From NCBI GenBank assembly GCA_964518335.1, contig CAZFDT010000006.1:1-64000 (forward strand): a DNA stretch of 64,000 nucleotides, written 5' to 3'. A program made the position numbers and the translations under genes. This DNA is from CAZFDT01 sp964518335 (GTDB lineage: Bacteria; Planctomycetota; Phycisphaerae; Phycisphaerales; Phycisphaeraceae). Below the pieces are notes generated by a model. That model had not been told where the DNA came from, ran no database searches, and saw nothing but the letters and a program-made list of their open reading frames with translations. Each line of letters begins with the position of its first letter. The first letter of the stretch is position 1. Shown in pieces: positions 19,422 to 28,916 of this stretch.

Positions 19422-20138
19422 ATGTTCATGCGATCCAGTCTCGGTTTGTGTGTTGTGCTGATGCTCGGGTTGTCTTCATTCGTCGAGGGTTCGGTGCTAA
19501 GCATCGACTTCGGCGACCGTGCGGAATCAGGCCCCGGCAATCCTGTGCAGTCAGGCTTTGAAGTGTTCACGATCACCAATGCCAACACATTGACGACAAA
19601 GACCTATGGCGGGATCAGTGTGACTGTCAGCGACACCAACGCCTCGGGCAACCCGATTCTGGACGATAGACTGCGAGCCGCACCGGCCAACAGCGGCGGC
19701 TTCACTCAGTCGGACCTTCTGCGTGATTTCGTGTTTGCCGACGAGGGCGTCGTGGGGCACGGCCTGAATGTGCTGATCGAAGGTCTTGTGCCCAGTCAGC
19801 AGTACAGCATGACTGTCTGGTCATTCGACGGAAACTTCACGACTGCGACAGGGCGGCTGTCGGATTGGACAGCCAACGGCAACCTGGTGGCGGATAACTA
19901 TGAACTCGATGGCACCGCGCCAACCAGCAACACGGACAAATCGTTCAGCTTCACGGTCGCGGCCAACGGCAGCGGGGCCATCTTGCTCAGCGGCGTTCAG
20001 GTGTCGGCGAGCAGCTCGGTCATCCTCAATGGTTTTGTACTCGAGTTGGTTCCCGAGCCGGGCAGCATGGCTTTGCTTGTGCTGGGATCGCTGATGCTAA
20101 GCAGACGCCGCGGTTGTGAGGAACGCCGGAGGATGTGA
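19422..20138 (+). CDS. PEP-CTERM sorting domain protein
   Basis: A 238-residue secreted protein: signal peptide (LGLCVVLMLGLSSFVEGSV), a beta-rich body with IDFGDRAESGPGNPVQSGF near its start, and a C-terminal PEP-CTERM anchor (VPEPGSMALLVLGSLML followed by RRR). The body resembles the beta-sandwich that follows SIDFG in many planctomycete surface proteins, but no enzymatic motif is visible. Start ATG 19422 has AAAGGAG seven bases upstream. It follows the GntR/LacI regulator by 84 bases and precedes a pseudopilin gene. Confidence 0.88.
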   Translation: MFMRSSLGLCVVLMLGLSSFVEGSVLSIDFGDRAESGPGNPVQSGFEVFTITNANTLTTKTYGGISVTVSDTNASGNPILDDRLRAAPANSGGFTQSDLLRDFVFADEGVVGHGLNVLIEGLVPSQQYSMTVWSFDGNFTTATGRLSDWTANGNLVADNYELDGTAPTSNTDKSFSFTVAANGSGAILLSGVQVSASSSVILNGFVLELVPEPGSMALLVLGSLMLSRRRGCEERRRM

Positions 20139-20277
20139 CACGACGCAGCTAATCCTGTCCGCACGAATGCAGTTGAGTCCTGGGTGGAGTTGTCGGAAAA
20201 GCCTGGTGTTGAACGGAATGGATTAATAGAGGGCGCCGACTGTGGTGATGGATGCCTGTATCAAGGAGGTGGCCAAG

Positions 20278-21033
20278 GTGGTTTGGTTCCCAATGCATAC
20301 AACTCCGTACGGCAACCGGCGACATGGTTTCACGCTGATCGAGGTTTTGGTCGTGATCTCGATCATTGCCCTGCTCGTGGCGATTCTCTTGCCGGCGCTA
20401 CAGCAGACCAGGGCTACAGGCAGGAAAGTGACGTGTCTTTCCACCCAGCGACAACTGGCAATTGCCTCGGTCAGCTACGGCGTTGATAATCGTGATTTGC
20501 CGCCATGCGGCTACTACACCAGTGGATTCGGCGTGCGGCTCTTCACGATGCAACTGATCCCACGCTACATGGGAGGGGCAAAGGGGGGCTCTCTCGGCGG
20601 TGATATCCGGCGATCGCTACTGCATTGTTCGGAAGTCCAGGCGCCGCCACCGGTGCTCGGCTGGGACGGCTACACCTGGCCGGTCGGCCCGTCCAACTAC
20701 TTTGCCAATGTTTACGCGGTTGGAACGTCCGGTGACGGACTATTCAACGCGTTCTTCGTCACCCGCATTCGATATGCCGACTTCAATCGAGCATCTTCGG
20801 TGATGATGTACGGCGACAATTCCGACACCACCAATTTCGCTCGATGGGAAGCTCGGGCCGTCCCGACGTCCCCGCCTGCGCCGGGTGCGTCTCTGGTCGC
20901 GTTTGATCCCTACGGCATGGCCCGACATCTTGAGACCGCCAACTTCATATATATCGATGGCCATGGCGTAAGCCTGACAGCGACGCAACTGATCAATAAC
21001 GAGAATGATCTGTGGGGCCAGATCAAGCGCTAG
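20278..21033 (+). CDS. Prepilin-type (DUF1559/H-X9-DG-like) protein
   Basis: A 251-residue pseudopilin-like protein with the cleavage and methylation signature HGFTLIEVLVVISIIALL followed by VAILLPALQQ, then a secreted C-terminal domain ending in IYIDGHGVSLTATQL. GTG 20278 is proposed as start because AAGGAGG at 20263-20269 is eight bases upstream; ATG 20293 is the alternative. Longer starts (20242) would place the ribosome site inside the gene. It is the second of three such genes in the window and again neighbours a PEP-CTERM gene. Confidence 0.85.
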   Translation: MVWFPMHTTPYGNRRHGFTLIEVLVVISIIALLVAILLPALQQTRATGRKVTCLSTQRQLAIASVSYGVDNRDLPPCGYYTSGFGVRLFTMQLIPRYMGGAKGGSLGGDIRRSLLHCSEVQAPPPVLGWDGYTWPVGPSNYFANVYAVGTSGDGLFNAFFVTRIRYADFNRASSVMMYGDNSDTTNFARWEARAVPTSPPAPGASLVAFDPYGMARHLETANFIYIDGHGVSLTATQLINNENDLWGQIKR

Positions 21034-21092
21034 ACACTCCTCATGCTGTGTCAACGACGTCTGTTGTCTCGCAACAACCCAAGGATTCTGTA

Positions 21093-22445
21093 ATGATCTC
21101 ATGCAGGCGTCACGGTCTGGCCGGTCTCTGTGTGTTGCTGGTCATGGCGGGCACGATAGTCCGTGCCGCCGGTCAGCCGCAGACGGATACCGACAAGGTC
21201 GCGCAGGTTACGGCCGGCACACTGACCGAAGCGAACATGGCGTGGTGGGGGTTTGACGAGCATGATTCGACCGAGGCCTTTCAAGCGGCTTTGAAAAGCG
21301 GAGCACGGAAGATCACCGTCCCCAACATGGGCAAGCCGTGGATCATCACGCCTGTACGGATGCAATCCAACACCGAATTGATCCTTGAAGACGGCGTGGT
21401 GGTGATGGCGAAGAAGGGAGAGTTCCGTGGCATAAGTGATTCGCTGATTACCATCAGCAGCAACCTGGAAAATATCACGATCCGCGGGTATGGCGCGACC
21501 CTGTTGATGCATAAGGCCGATTACCAGAGCAGCGATTATGAGAAAAGCGAACGGCGTCACGGCATCCGCATCCGCGGGTCGCGCAATATCAAGATCTACG
21601 GCCTGACCATCCGAAGCAGCGGCGGCGACGGCATCCTGATCTCGACCGACGAGACGTATCCCGTCAGCCAAGACATCCACATCAAAGATGTCGTCTGCGA
21701 TGACAACCACCGCCAGGGCATCAGCCTTGTCAGCGGGCGCAACGTGTTGATCGAGGATTGCGTGCTGAAAAATACGTCCGGCACAGCCCCTTCGGCGGGC
21801 ATCGACTGCGAGCCCGACCGCGATGGCGCGCCGCTGTCAAATGTCATCATCCGCAATTGTCAGGCGCTGAACAACGAGGGGCCGGGGTTTATGGTGTATT
21901 ACCTGCTCAAGAGCCGCAAGGCTCCACCGGTCTCGGTGCTAGTTGAGAACTGCCTGGTGGATGGCGCGAGCACGGGTCTTGTGGTCGGGGGTAACAGGAG
22001 CGACGGGCCGAAGGGACGCATTGAGTTCCGTGATTGCACGGTCAGGAACACGCGTGATTACGGGATCAGTGTGTATGACAAGGCATACGAAGGCGCTTTG
22101 ACGAAGTTCACGCGTTGCACGTTCAGCAACGTTGCGCAGACGCGGCTGGACGACTTCGATCCCGCCGGTGATGACAAGGGATCAGCCAATAAGGAATCCC
22201 GCCCGAACAGTGCGTTTCTGATCTATGCCAAGCGACCGCAGCTTGCTCCACGCATCGGCGGAGTCGAGTTCGCCGATTGCGTGCTCGAGGACAACCACGA
22301 CCGACCCTGGCTGGCCGTCGCGGGAAACGGGGCATTCGAAGTCAGCGATGTTCGCGGCAACGTCACAATCAAGAACCCCCATGGTGTGCGCATGGAAACC
22401 CCCACAGCGTTGCAGGTCAAGGGAATCCCCGCCGCCAAGCCGTAG
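21093..22445 (+). CDS. Secreted right-handed beta-helix protein (first paralogue)
   Basis: A 450-residue protein with a signal peptide (LAGLCVLLVMAGTIVRAAG) and a parallel beta-helix fold shown by repeated strand-turn units: NITIRGYGATLLMHK, NIKIYGLTIRSSGGDGI, DIHIKDVVCDDNHRQGISL, NVLIEDCVLKNTSGTAPSAG, NVIIRNCQALNNEGPGF. The N-terminal WWGFDEHDSTEAFQAALKSG is the usual start of pectate-lyase or polygalacturonase-like helices. Such proteins cleave or bind polyuronides or other polysaccharides; no definite catalytic triad could be assigned. ATG 21093 has AAGGA upstream. The next gene is a clear paralogue. Confidence 0.85.
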   Translation: MISCRRHGLAGLCVLLVMAGTIVRAAGQPQTDTDKVAQVTAGTLTEANMAWWGFDEHDSTEAFQAALKSGARKITVPNMGKPWIITPVRMQSNTELILEDGVVVMAKKGEFRGISDSLITISSNLENITIRGYGATLLMHKADYQSSDYEKSERRHGIRIRGSRNIKIYGLTIRSSGGDGILISTDETYPVSQDIHIKDVVCDDNHRQGISLVSGRNVLIEDCVLKNTSGTAPSAGIDCEPDRDGAPLSNVIIRNCQALNNEGPGFMVYYLLKSRKAPPVSVLVENCLVDGASTGLVVGGNRSDGPKGRIEFRDCTVRNTRDYGISVYDKAYEGALTKFTRCTFSNVAQTRLDDFDPAGDDKGSANKESRPNSAFLIYAKRPQLAPRIGGVEFADCVLEDNHDRPWLAVAGNGAFEVSDVRGNVTIKNPHGVRMETPTALQVKGIPAAKP

Positions 22446-22487
22446 CACGCGAGCCTTTCACCGAGTACCTCCATAGGATCAAGAGAC

Positions 22488-23915
22488 ATGTGTTTAACCC
22501 GCAGCCAGGTTGTTCGTTCGATGACAAGGCAGTTCTTGGTGGACATGATGATGAAGAATGCGAACAGGGGTTCAAAGTTAACAGTAATGTGCCTGATCGC
22601 CGTCTTGGTATGTACGAGCGTCAACGTTCGTGCCTCGAGCCGGATCGATACGCAGGCCATCGAGCAGGTCAAGTCCGGCAGGGAGACCGTGGCCAACGCC
22701 GCGTGGTGGGGATTTGACGAGGCAGAGAGCACGCACGCCTTGCAGAGCGCGATCGACTCCGGCGCGCCGCGGGTTTTCATTCCCAACATGGGCAAGCCGT
22801 GGATCGTCGATGAGCTTTTCCTGCAGTCGGACCAGGTCATCGAGTTCGAGCCGGGCGTGGAACTGGTTGCCAAAAAAGGAGCCTTCCTCAGTGACAGCGA
22901 TTCACTGCTCAGCGCGATTGAAAAGAGCAACATCACGATAATTGGCAACGGTGCGACGTTGCGGATGCACAAGGATGATTACACGAAGCCGCCCTACATC
23001 AAGGCCGAGTGGCGCATGGGGATCAGGCTGGACAGTTGCAGGAACGTTGCCATTTACAACCTCAGGATCAAGGACACGGGGGGCGACGGAATTTATCTGG
23101 GCGTCCGCGGTGACAAGCAGCGTTACTGTGAGAATATCACCATCAAAGGTGTTATCTGCGACAACAACTTTCGACAGGGGATCAGCCTCATCAGCGGCGC
23201 TAACGTACTGATCGAAGACTGTGTGTTCATGAACACCTCCGGCACCGCGCCGTCTGCGGGCATTGACCTTGAGCCGGACAATGCGGACCACCGCTTGGAA
23301 AACATCGTGGTGCGTCGTTGCCTGGCTCAGGACAACGACGGGCCGGGATTCATGGTCTACGCGAACCACCTTCGCCAGAGCACCCAACCCGTATCTGTCC
23401 TGTTCGAGGATTGCGTGGTCAGGCGAGGCAAGAAAGCGGCCTTGGTGGTCGGCGCGTTCAATCGTGACGGCCCGGATGGGTTGATCGAGTTCCGTTCCTG
23501 TCTCGTGGAAGATAACCATGCCCCGGCAGTCCAGGTTTACGACAAGGACGCCGACCGAGCGAAAGTCGTGTTCCAGGATTGCACCTGGAAGCGTATCGCA
23601 CTGCACATGCATAGTGAAGCAGACGTAGATCCCGAGACGGCCACAAGTCGGGGCGCATTACCGCAGGTGCCCATCGTCTTGTATCGGCGAGAGGATGCGA
23701 AAAAGATCGGAGACCTGGGAGGCATCGATTTTCGCAACTGCACATTGGTGGACACCAAGATACGTTCACCTATTGTGGCGTTTGCACGCGGTGGCGGCGA
23801 GGGCTATGTATCCCAGATCAGCGGCACAATTCGCGTCCAGGGCCCGCTATCTTCAGTCCCCCAGTGGAAGTTGATGCCACGTGACATCGACCTCGACCTG
23901 ATCCGAGAGCCGTAA
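22488..23915 (+). CDS. Secreted right-handed beta-helix protein (second paralogue)
   Basis: A 475-residue paralogue of the preceding protein, matching it along most of its length: WWGFDEAESTHALQSAI, PNMGKPWIVDELFLQSDQVI, GNGATLRMHKDDY, DTGGDGIYLGV, ICDNNFRQGISLISGANVLI and NTSGTAPSAGIDLEPDN. The fold is again a parallel beta-helix. The start is uncertain: ATG 22488 has AGGA nine bases upstream, but ATG 22545 gives a more usual signal peptide (LTVMCLIAVLVCTSVNVRA). The tandem arrangement points to duplication followed by divergence, perhaps for two linkages in the same polymer. Only two bases separate it from the next gene. Confidence 0.85.
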   Translation: MCLTRSQVVRSMTRQFLVDMMMKNANRGSKLTVMCLIAVLVCTSVNVRASSRIDTQAIEQVKSGRETVANAAWWGFDEAESTHALQSAIDSGAPRVFIPNMGKPWIVDELFLQSDQVIEFEPGVELVAKKGAFLSDSDSLLSAIEKSNITIIGNGATLRMHKDDYTKPPYIKAEWRMGIRLDSCRNVAIYNLRIKDTGGDGIYLGVRGDKQRYCENITIKGVICDNNFRQGISLISGANVLIEDCVFMNTSGTAPSAGIDLEPDNADHRLENIVVRRCLAQDNDGPGFMVYANHLRQSTQPVSVLFEDCVVRRGKKAALVVGAFNRDGPDGLIEFRSCLVEDNHAPAVQVYDKDADRAKVVFQDCTWKRIALHMHSEADVDPETATSRGALPQVPIVLYRREDAKKIGDLGGIDFRNCTLVDTKIRSPIVAFARGGGEGYVSQISGTIRVQGPLSSVPQWKLMPRDIDLDLIREP

Positions 23916-23917
23916 CT

Positions 23918-25042
23918 ATGAGGGCGTTGAACACACGAGGCGAACTTCCACCAGGCGGCTTGATTGAACAGATCATGCCCGAATCCGGCGGACTCCGTGT
24001 GACGGGGTGCGGCTTCAAGCGATCAGTTGTGGACTATCTCGATACTGTCCTCGTTGATGACGAAGGCATGTATCCGTTCGTTGAGTGCCCTGGCGAACCT
24101 TACACGGATGTCGAAACCAATTGTTGGGCGGTCATGACCCTTGCTCATTTGCATGCGTCAGACCGGATCGACGCAGTGCGCGATCGGTTTGTGAAATCGG
24201 TGGAGTCATTTTTCAATCCCCGCTTACAGCTCTACGAGCGGGATGAGGCGCAGAATCCGTCTGCGGGTTCGCCGTGGCGAATCCACCATGAGGTGGTGCT
24301 TCGCCACGGATTGCGCGCAGTCGGCGCGAGTGCGCGGCCGTACCCGCGAGGCGTTGCGATGCTGGAGCGATTCCCCTGGGCGCCGCAAAACGCCAATGAC
24401 GTGGGCCAATGGCTGGAAATGCAGTGGGCGAAAGGGCCACGCGCCGGCGCCAAGCAGATCTTTCAATATGCTCTGCTCTACTGTTGGTTGAATGGCATGC
24501 ACAGCGCACGCGACTTCGATCAGCACGTGCGTGACATTGTCGCGTTTCTGGAACATCGCCGGCATGCGGACACGGGGTACATCGGCGCAGGTCCCGGTGT
24601 GGACATCGGCTGGGCGATGCGCGGACATCGCAACCTCGTCCACAACCTGCACTGGCGCTTCGGTGTCGGCGAGAGCGATCACGCTCGCCTGGTGGCCAGT
24701 ACACTCTCCTGCCGGCGATCCGACGGGCTGTTCCACGATGGAAGCATGTGCGCCAACATGGACGCGGTGCATCTCCTGGCCGAGTACGGGCTGCATGTGA
24801 CGGACCAGCGCCGGCAAATTGTTGCCGTGATCCGCGATTGCATCGACTCGATCATGCAACAGTTGGCCGCCGATCCACTGGGCTTTCATTACGAACTCCC
24901 AACCCCCGGCCCAACGCAGACTCAGCGCCGTATCACCAACGGCACCGCGTTCGTTGTCTTCACCATGCGGTACTGGCAGGCCATTGATGATCGGGCACGC
25001 CGTGACTTGGATGCGATGCTGCGGATGGTGCCGGCGGCATGA
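23918..25042 (+). CDS. Putative alpha/alpha-toroid protein, unknown function
   Basis: A 374-residue cytoplasmic protein with no signal peptide. Helical segments with spaced aromatic residues (YTDVETNCWAVMTLAHLHA, WRIHHEVVLRHGLRAVGA, HNLHWRFGVGE, MDAVHLLAEYGLHVTDQR) suggest an alpha/alpha barrel like those of six-hairpin glycosidases or prenyltransferase-type toroids. I do not recognise a defined family or catalytic motif. It starts two bases after the beta-helix stop, so translation is probably coupled. Position suggests a role in breaking down the product of the beta-helix enzymes, for example as an unsaturated glycoside hydrolase, but this is inference. Confidence 0.75.
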   Translation: MRALNTRGELPPGGLIEQIMPESGGLRVTGCGFKRSVVDYLDTVLVDDEGMYPFVECPGEPYTDVETNCWAVMTLAHLHASDRIDAVRDRFVKSVESFFNPRLQLYERDEAQNPSAGSPWRIHHEVVLRHGLRAVGASARPYPRGVAMLERFPWAPQNANDVGQWLEMQWAKGPRAGAKQIFQYALLYCWLNGMHSARDFDQHVRDIVAFLEHRRHADTGYIGAGPGVDIGWAMRGHRNLVHNLHWRFGVGESDHARLVASTLSCRRSDGLFHDGSMCANMDAVHLLAEYGLHVTDQRRQIVAVIRDCIDSIMQQLAADPLGFHYELPTPGPTQTQRRITNGTAFVVFTMRYWQAIDDRARRDLDAMLRMVPAA

Positions 25043-25192
25043 CATCGTGGCCCTCAGGAGATGATGTTGTCATGCATTCTGGCATGCCATCGTACAATGC
25101 TCCCACAAGCGTTCACGCTGCCGTGCAAACCTTGGCGTCGTGTGATGACATGGATTGGGTGAATATCACTGCTGCGACGGCAGAACAACACC

Positions 25193-26878
25193 ATGAGTGA
25201 AATGATCATCAGCGACCTGGCGACAAACATTTCGGGGGAAGAGGGTTCGGCAACTGTTGAACCGGATCGCTGGATTGTGGTGCCATACCGTGCTGAAGGA
25301 TTCACAGGTAATGCACTGCTCGCGCCGATGCGCAGCAAGCCTCGTGCAATCCACGTCCGTCTTCCGGCGATGGGGCAATGCCGTCTGTACATTGGCCTGT
25401 ATGCCTGCTGCGAAGCGCCGGTCTGGATCCACGCGATGTTCGGCCGTCAGCGAGGACCGCGTCCCTGGAATCGCCTGCGCCTGCGTCTCTCGGATGAGCA
25501 ATGGTTTGACGACCTGAGTCCGCAGGAAGGCACTGAGTCTGCGCGTGGATGCTGCATCTGTGAGATGCTGTGGCGAACCGAGCATTTATCTGGCCAGTCA
25601 CTGGTCCTTGCGCCCCATACCAAAGAATCGTTCATCGACACGATGACGTTTGTGACCCATGTGCGGCTCGTACCCGAACACAACCCCCACCTTACACGGC
25701 AGGCGTCTGCTCGACGGCTTGTCAACTACTTCGACGGCAACTTCATGGGGCACTACGTCGAGAATCGGCAAGACATTGAGTCGCTCATCATGCCGTTGCG
25801 GGACAGCGATTGCGAAGCGGTGTTCTGGTTGACCAGCCGAGAGGATACGTGCTATTACCCGACACGAGTAGGCAATGTCCTGAAAGATCATCACACGCCC
25901 GGCGTGTACCCGCACTGGGCCGGGCGGGATCTTCATCGCATGCTCGATCGAGGCGAAGACCCATTGCAGATCGCATGCGATGTCGCGCATCAGGCCGGCA
26001 TCAGGTTGTATGCCAGCTATCGGCGAATGACGCGACGACTGCCGCCGCACATTTTCCCACTCGACACGGGAGCTATGCTTGCGACGCGCAAGGACTTGTG
26101 CTGTGTTGACGCTGCCGACTGTCAACTTCCACATTTGAGCCTGTGCTATCCGGAGGTGCGTCAAAGGATGATCGATATCCTCACCGAACAGGCTCGTGAG
26201 TATCCCATTGATGGCGTGCACTTGTTCTTTTCACGCGGCGTCCCTTTTGTCGGCTTCGAGACGCCCTTCCGCAAAGCGTTTGCGGAGATGTGTTCCAGTG
26301 ATCCTCGCATGTTGCCGGTGGACGACGAACGCGTCTGGTCTATGCGTTCTTTGTTCGTTCTGCAACTCTTTCGCGAGCTGCGTCGGGCCTTGGATGCGAT
26401 CCCGCGCCAAGGCAGAGAGCCCCTGTCTGTCGCCGTGACGGTCATGAACCGCCCGCGGACATGTGCCTATTTTGGCTTGGACATCAAGCAGTTGGTAAGT
26501 GAGAAACTCGTCAACCTGCTCGTGCCATTTCCGTGTCACTACTTGCCGCCGAATCTGGACGAATGGCGCGTTCAGCCGACATTTGTCGCGGAGTTTGTCA
26601 AGGCGGTGGACGGAACGGGCGTGCGCGTTTTCCCGGATTGTGGATATCAGTTTGACGAACAGGCGAGCTCACTTCCCGACCGTGCCGCGGCGTTCTACAG
26701 GGCAGGCGCCCACGGCCTGCAGGTGGGACAGGGCGGCGTCCGAGACAACGTACTCGCACGGAGGCTTGGCAACATCGACAGGCACTGTGTTGATCAGGAT
26801 ACGGTTCGCGTCATCCCAATCGAGACTGTTTGTGATTGTGTCCTCGATCAGCACCAGGGACTTCATACGTGTGGATGA
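25193..26878 (+). CDS. Putative TIM-barrel glycoside hydrolase-like protein
   Basis: A 561-residue protein without a signal peptide. About 170 residues of N-terminal beta-rich sequence precede a TIM-barrel region with the GHL10/GH-superfamily style strand end YPIDGVHLFFSRGVPFVGFE (about residue 343), ending in strands such as VRVFPDCGYQF and AAAFYRAGAHGLQVGQG. The DG-x-LFF strand resembles those of DUF187/GHL10 proteins. It lies in a run of catabolic genes in the same direction. Substrate is unknown. A second possibility is a non-catalytic barrel, since I cannot place two acid residues with certainty. Confidence 0.7.
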   Translation: MSEMIISDLATNISGEEGSATVEPDRWIVVPYRAEGFTGNALLAPMRSKPRAIHVRLPAMGQCRLYIGLYACCEAPVWIHAMFGRQRGPRPWNRLRLRLSDEQWFDDLSPQEGTESARGCCICEMLWRTEHLSGQSLVLAPHTKESFIDTMTFVTHVRLVPEHNPHLTRQASARRLVNYFDGNFMGHYVENRQDIESLIMPLRDSDCEAVFWLTSREDTCYYPTRVGNVLKDHHTPGVYPHWAGRDLHRMLDRGEDPLQIACDVAHQAGIRLYASYRRMTRRLPPHIFPLDTGAMLATRKDLCCVDAADCQLPHLSLCYPEVRQRMIDILTEQAREYPIDGVHLFFSRGVPFVGFETPFRKAFAEMCSSDPRMLPVDDERVWSMRSLFVLQLFRELRRALDAIPRQGREPLSVAVTVMNRPRTCAYFGLDIKQLVSEKLVNLLVPFPCHYLPPNLDEWRVQPTFVAEFVKAVDGTGVRVFPDCGYQFDEQASSLPDRAAAFYRAGAHGLQVGQGGVRDNVLARRLGNIDRHCVDQDTVRVIPIETVCDCVLDQHQGLHTCG

Positions 26879-26950
26879 GTACGGCAACCCAACAGGACGA
26901 TGGCACAAGAGGAATTGGCAGTATCTGAATGGGGGAATGCGAGGTGCAGA

Positions 26951-27760
26951 ATGATACAATCAACCACGTTGCGACCGAGGATCATAGGAACCATGTTTCG
27001 GCAGTTTGTCGGTCCAGAAGCCATACGTATGGCGCAACGTGCGGAGCTGGATTGCGTCATGCTCGACATGGAGCACGGCCCCATCTCCTTTGAGCAGCTT
27101 TCAGCCACGGCGGTGGCAGGCCGGGCGATAGGAGTGGATGTGCATGTGCGGGTTCCCGAACTGTCCCGCGGTTATATATCTCGCGCGCTGGATTGCGGCG
27201 CTGCCGGTGTGATGGCGCCCATGATCAGCTCCGTGAAGCAGGCCCAGGCGCTGGTGAACTGGTCCAAGTATGCTCCATTGGGAGAACGAGGCATCTCGTC
27301 GGTCGGCGGCATGTCGGACTTCCATCGCTCAGCCTGCGCCGCCGAGATGATGCAGCGTGCCAACTGCAGTACACTTGCGATCGCTCAGATCGAAACGGCT
27401 GGTGGCATCGCCGAGATCGATTGCATTGCGGCCCTTCCAGGCATTGACGTGCTGCTGGTCGGCCCCAATGACCTTTCGGTATCGCTGGGCATCCCCGATC
27501 AACTGACGCACCCGAAAGTGGATGCCGCGATCGAGTGTGTGGCGGCGGCTGCAGCCCGCCATCACAAGTGCTTCGCCATGCATGCGGGTATCAATCTGCT
27601 TGAGCGATGGGCCTCGCGGGGGCTGAGCTTCATTCTGCATGGCTTGGACATCGACGTCTTTGCCACGGGGCTCAAGGCTCTGGGCGACGCGGTGCGCGCC
27701 CTTCCGCCGCTCGACTGCAGCCCACGGGAGGGCCATAGCACGGTTCATCGTGTAGTCTGA
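26951..27760 (+). CDS. HpcH/HpaI-type class II aldolase
   Basis: A 269-residue TIM-barrel enzyme of the HpaI family, metal-dependent aldolases that split 4-hydroxy-2-oxo acids such as 2-keto-3-deoxy sugar acids into pyruvate and an aldehyde. Motifs: MLDMEHGPISFEQL near residue 40, the GERGISSVGG loop, AQIETAGGIAEID (metal-binding Glu in QIE), and LLVGPNDLSVSLGIP (metal-binding Asp in NDL). ATG 26951 is chosen because GAGG lies about eight bases upstream; ATG 26900 would add 17 residues not typical of the family. Next to beta-helix proteins and a sugar isomerase, it suggests degradation of uronic or deoxy sugar acids. Confidence 0.88.
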   Translation: MIQSTTLRPRIIGTMFRQFVGPEAIRMAQRAELDCVMLDMEHGPISFEQLSATAVAGRAIGVDVHVRVPELSRGYISRALDCGAAGVMAPMISSVKQAQALVNWSKYAPLGERGISSVGGMSDFHRSACAAEMMQRANCSTLAIAQIETAGGIAEIDCIAALPGIDVLLVGPNDLSVSLGIPDQLTHPKVDAAIECVAAAAARHHKCFAMHAGINLLERWASRGLSFILHGLDIDVFATGLKALGDAVRALPPLDCSPREGHSTVHRVV

Positions 27761-27892
27761 CGCCCGGGGCACTCGATGGGTCTGCTCCTGGCCGCATGCA
27801 ATACAATGCAGACCCGAGCCCCGTGCCGACGTTGACCATACGGCCACGCAGCGTGTGCGCGGCAGGTTCCGAATCTTCCCGAGATAGCAGTC

Positions 27893-28828
27893 ATGGCAGA
27901 CTTTGAAAGCATCGCACGTCTGGGGCTGGTCCACTTCATGGCATATCCGCAAGTGATGAAAGGCGACGGCCCGGTTCTGGAGACGCTTGCGGCCATCCTG
28001 GCCGACCCGGACTTCGAAGTGGTCGAAGTCACGCAAATCAACGATGCGCAGTCGAGGCGCTCTGCCCGAAAGATGCTGGCTGACGCCAATGTGACGGCCT
28101 GCTTTGGCGCTCAACCCGTGCTCTTGGGTCAGAAGCTGAATCTGAACGCCTTAAGCGTTCTCGATCGCCGCCGCGCCATCGATGCGGTCAAGGTCTGCAT
28201 GGATCAGGCGGTCGAGTTGGGTTGTACGGGATTGGCGGTGCTTGCCGGAGCATGGACCGAGTCGGATGCCCAGGCGATCGAAGCCCTATTGATCGAATCG
28301 CTCATCGAACTGAGTCAGATTGCCGCAGGGGCGAAGCTGGATCTGACGCTGGAGATCTTTGACAGCACAGTTGACAAGAAGGCTTATGTCGGCCCTGCTG
28401 CGGTCGCTCAACGTGTGGGCGATGCGGTGCGCGAGCGCTGCGCGAATTTCGGACTGATGCCGGACCTGTCGCATCTGCCGCTGTTGTTCGAGACACCGCG
28501 TCAGGCGCTTCCACCGATTGCCCATCTCATCACGCACGCGCATATCGGTAATGCCGTGATTGCCGATCCTGCTCACCCGCGCTATGGCGATCAACACCCT
28601 CCGTTTTGTGTGTCGGGCGGCGCCAATGGTCCGTGCGAATTGGCCGAGTATCTCAGTGTGTTGCAACAAGTGGGGTATCTGTGCCCGGACCGCAGGCCGA
28701 TCATTTCTCTCGAGGTTAAGCCTGCCGCCGATGAGGATATCGCGCTGGTGCTCGCCGGCTGCAAGCGCGTGCTGCGACAAGCCACTGCGATATTGTCGCG
28801 CGGGCTGACGGCGCAGCGTTCGTGTTGA
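27893..28828 (+). CDS. Sugar phosphate isomerase/epimerase family TIM barrel
   Basis: A 311-residue cytoplasmic protein of the xylose-isomerase-like TIM-barrel superfamily (AP endonuclease family 2 fold). Signs are strand-end residues for divalent metal: DLTLEIFDS (Glu), GLMPDLSHLPL (Asp/His), LITHAHIGNAVI (His) and PIISLEVKP (Glu). The fold is used for isomerase, epimerase or dehydratase steps on keto-sugars and inositol derivatives. It closes the run of genes that starts at 18210 and probably works with the HpaI aldolase. The true substrate cannot be told. Confidence 0.82.
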   Translation: MADFESIARLGLVHFMAYPQVMKGDGPVLETLAAILADPDFEVVEVTQINDAQSRRSARKMLADANVTACFGAQPVLLGQKLNLNALSVLDRRRAIDAVKVCMDQAVELGCTGLAVLAGAWTESDAQAIEALLIESLIELSQIAAGAKLDLTLEIFDSTVDKKAYVGPAAVAQRVGDAVRERCANFGLMPDLSHLPLLFETPRQALPPIAHLITHAHIGNAVIADPAHPRYGDQHPPFCVSGGANGPCELAEYLSVLQQVGYLCPDRRPIISLEVKPAADEDIALVLAGCKRVLRQATAILSRGLTAQRSC

Positions 28829-28916
28829 CCAACACAACACCGCACACGGCCGACATATGGGCGCGCCTGTCGTGGCTGCGGCGTGCGTCTGTGCCGCCGA
28901 TTGTTACACTCGGGGC

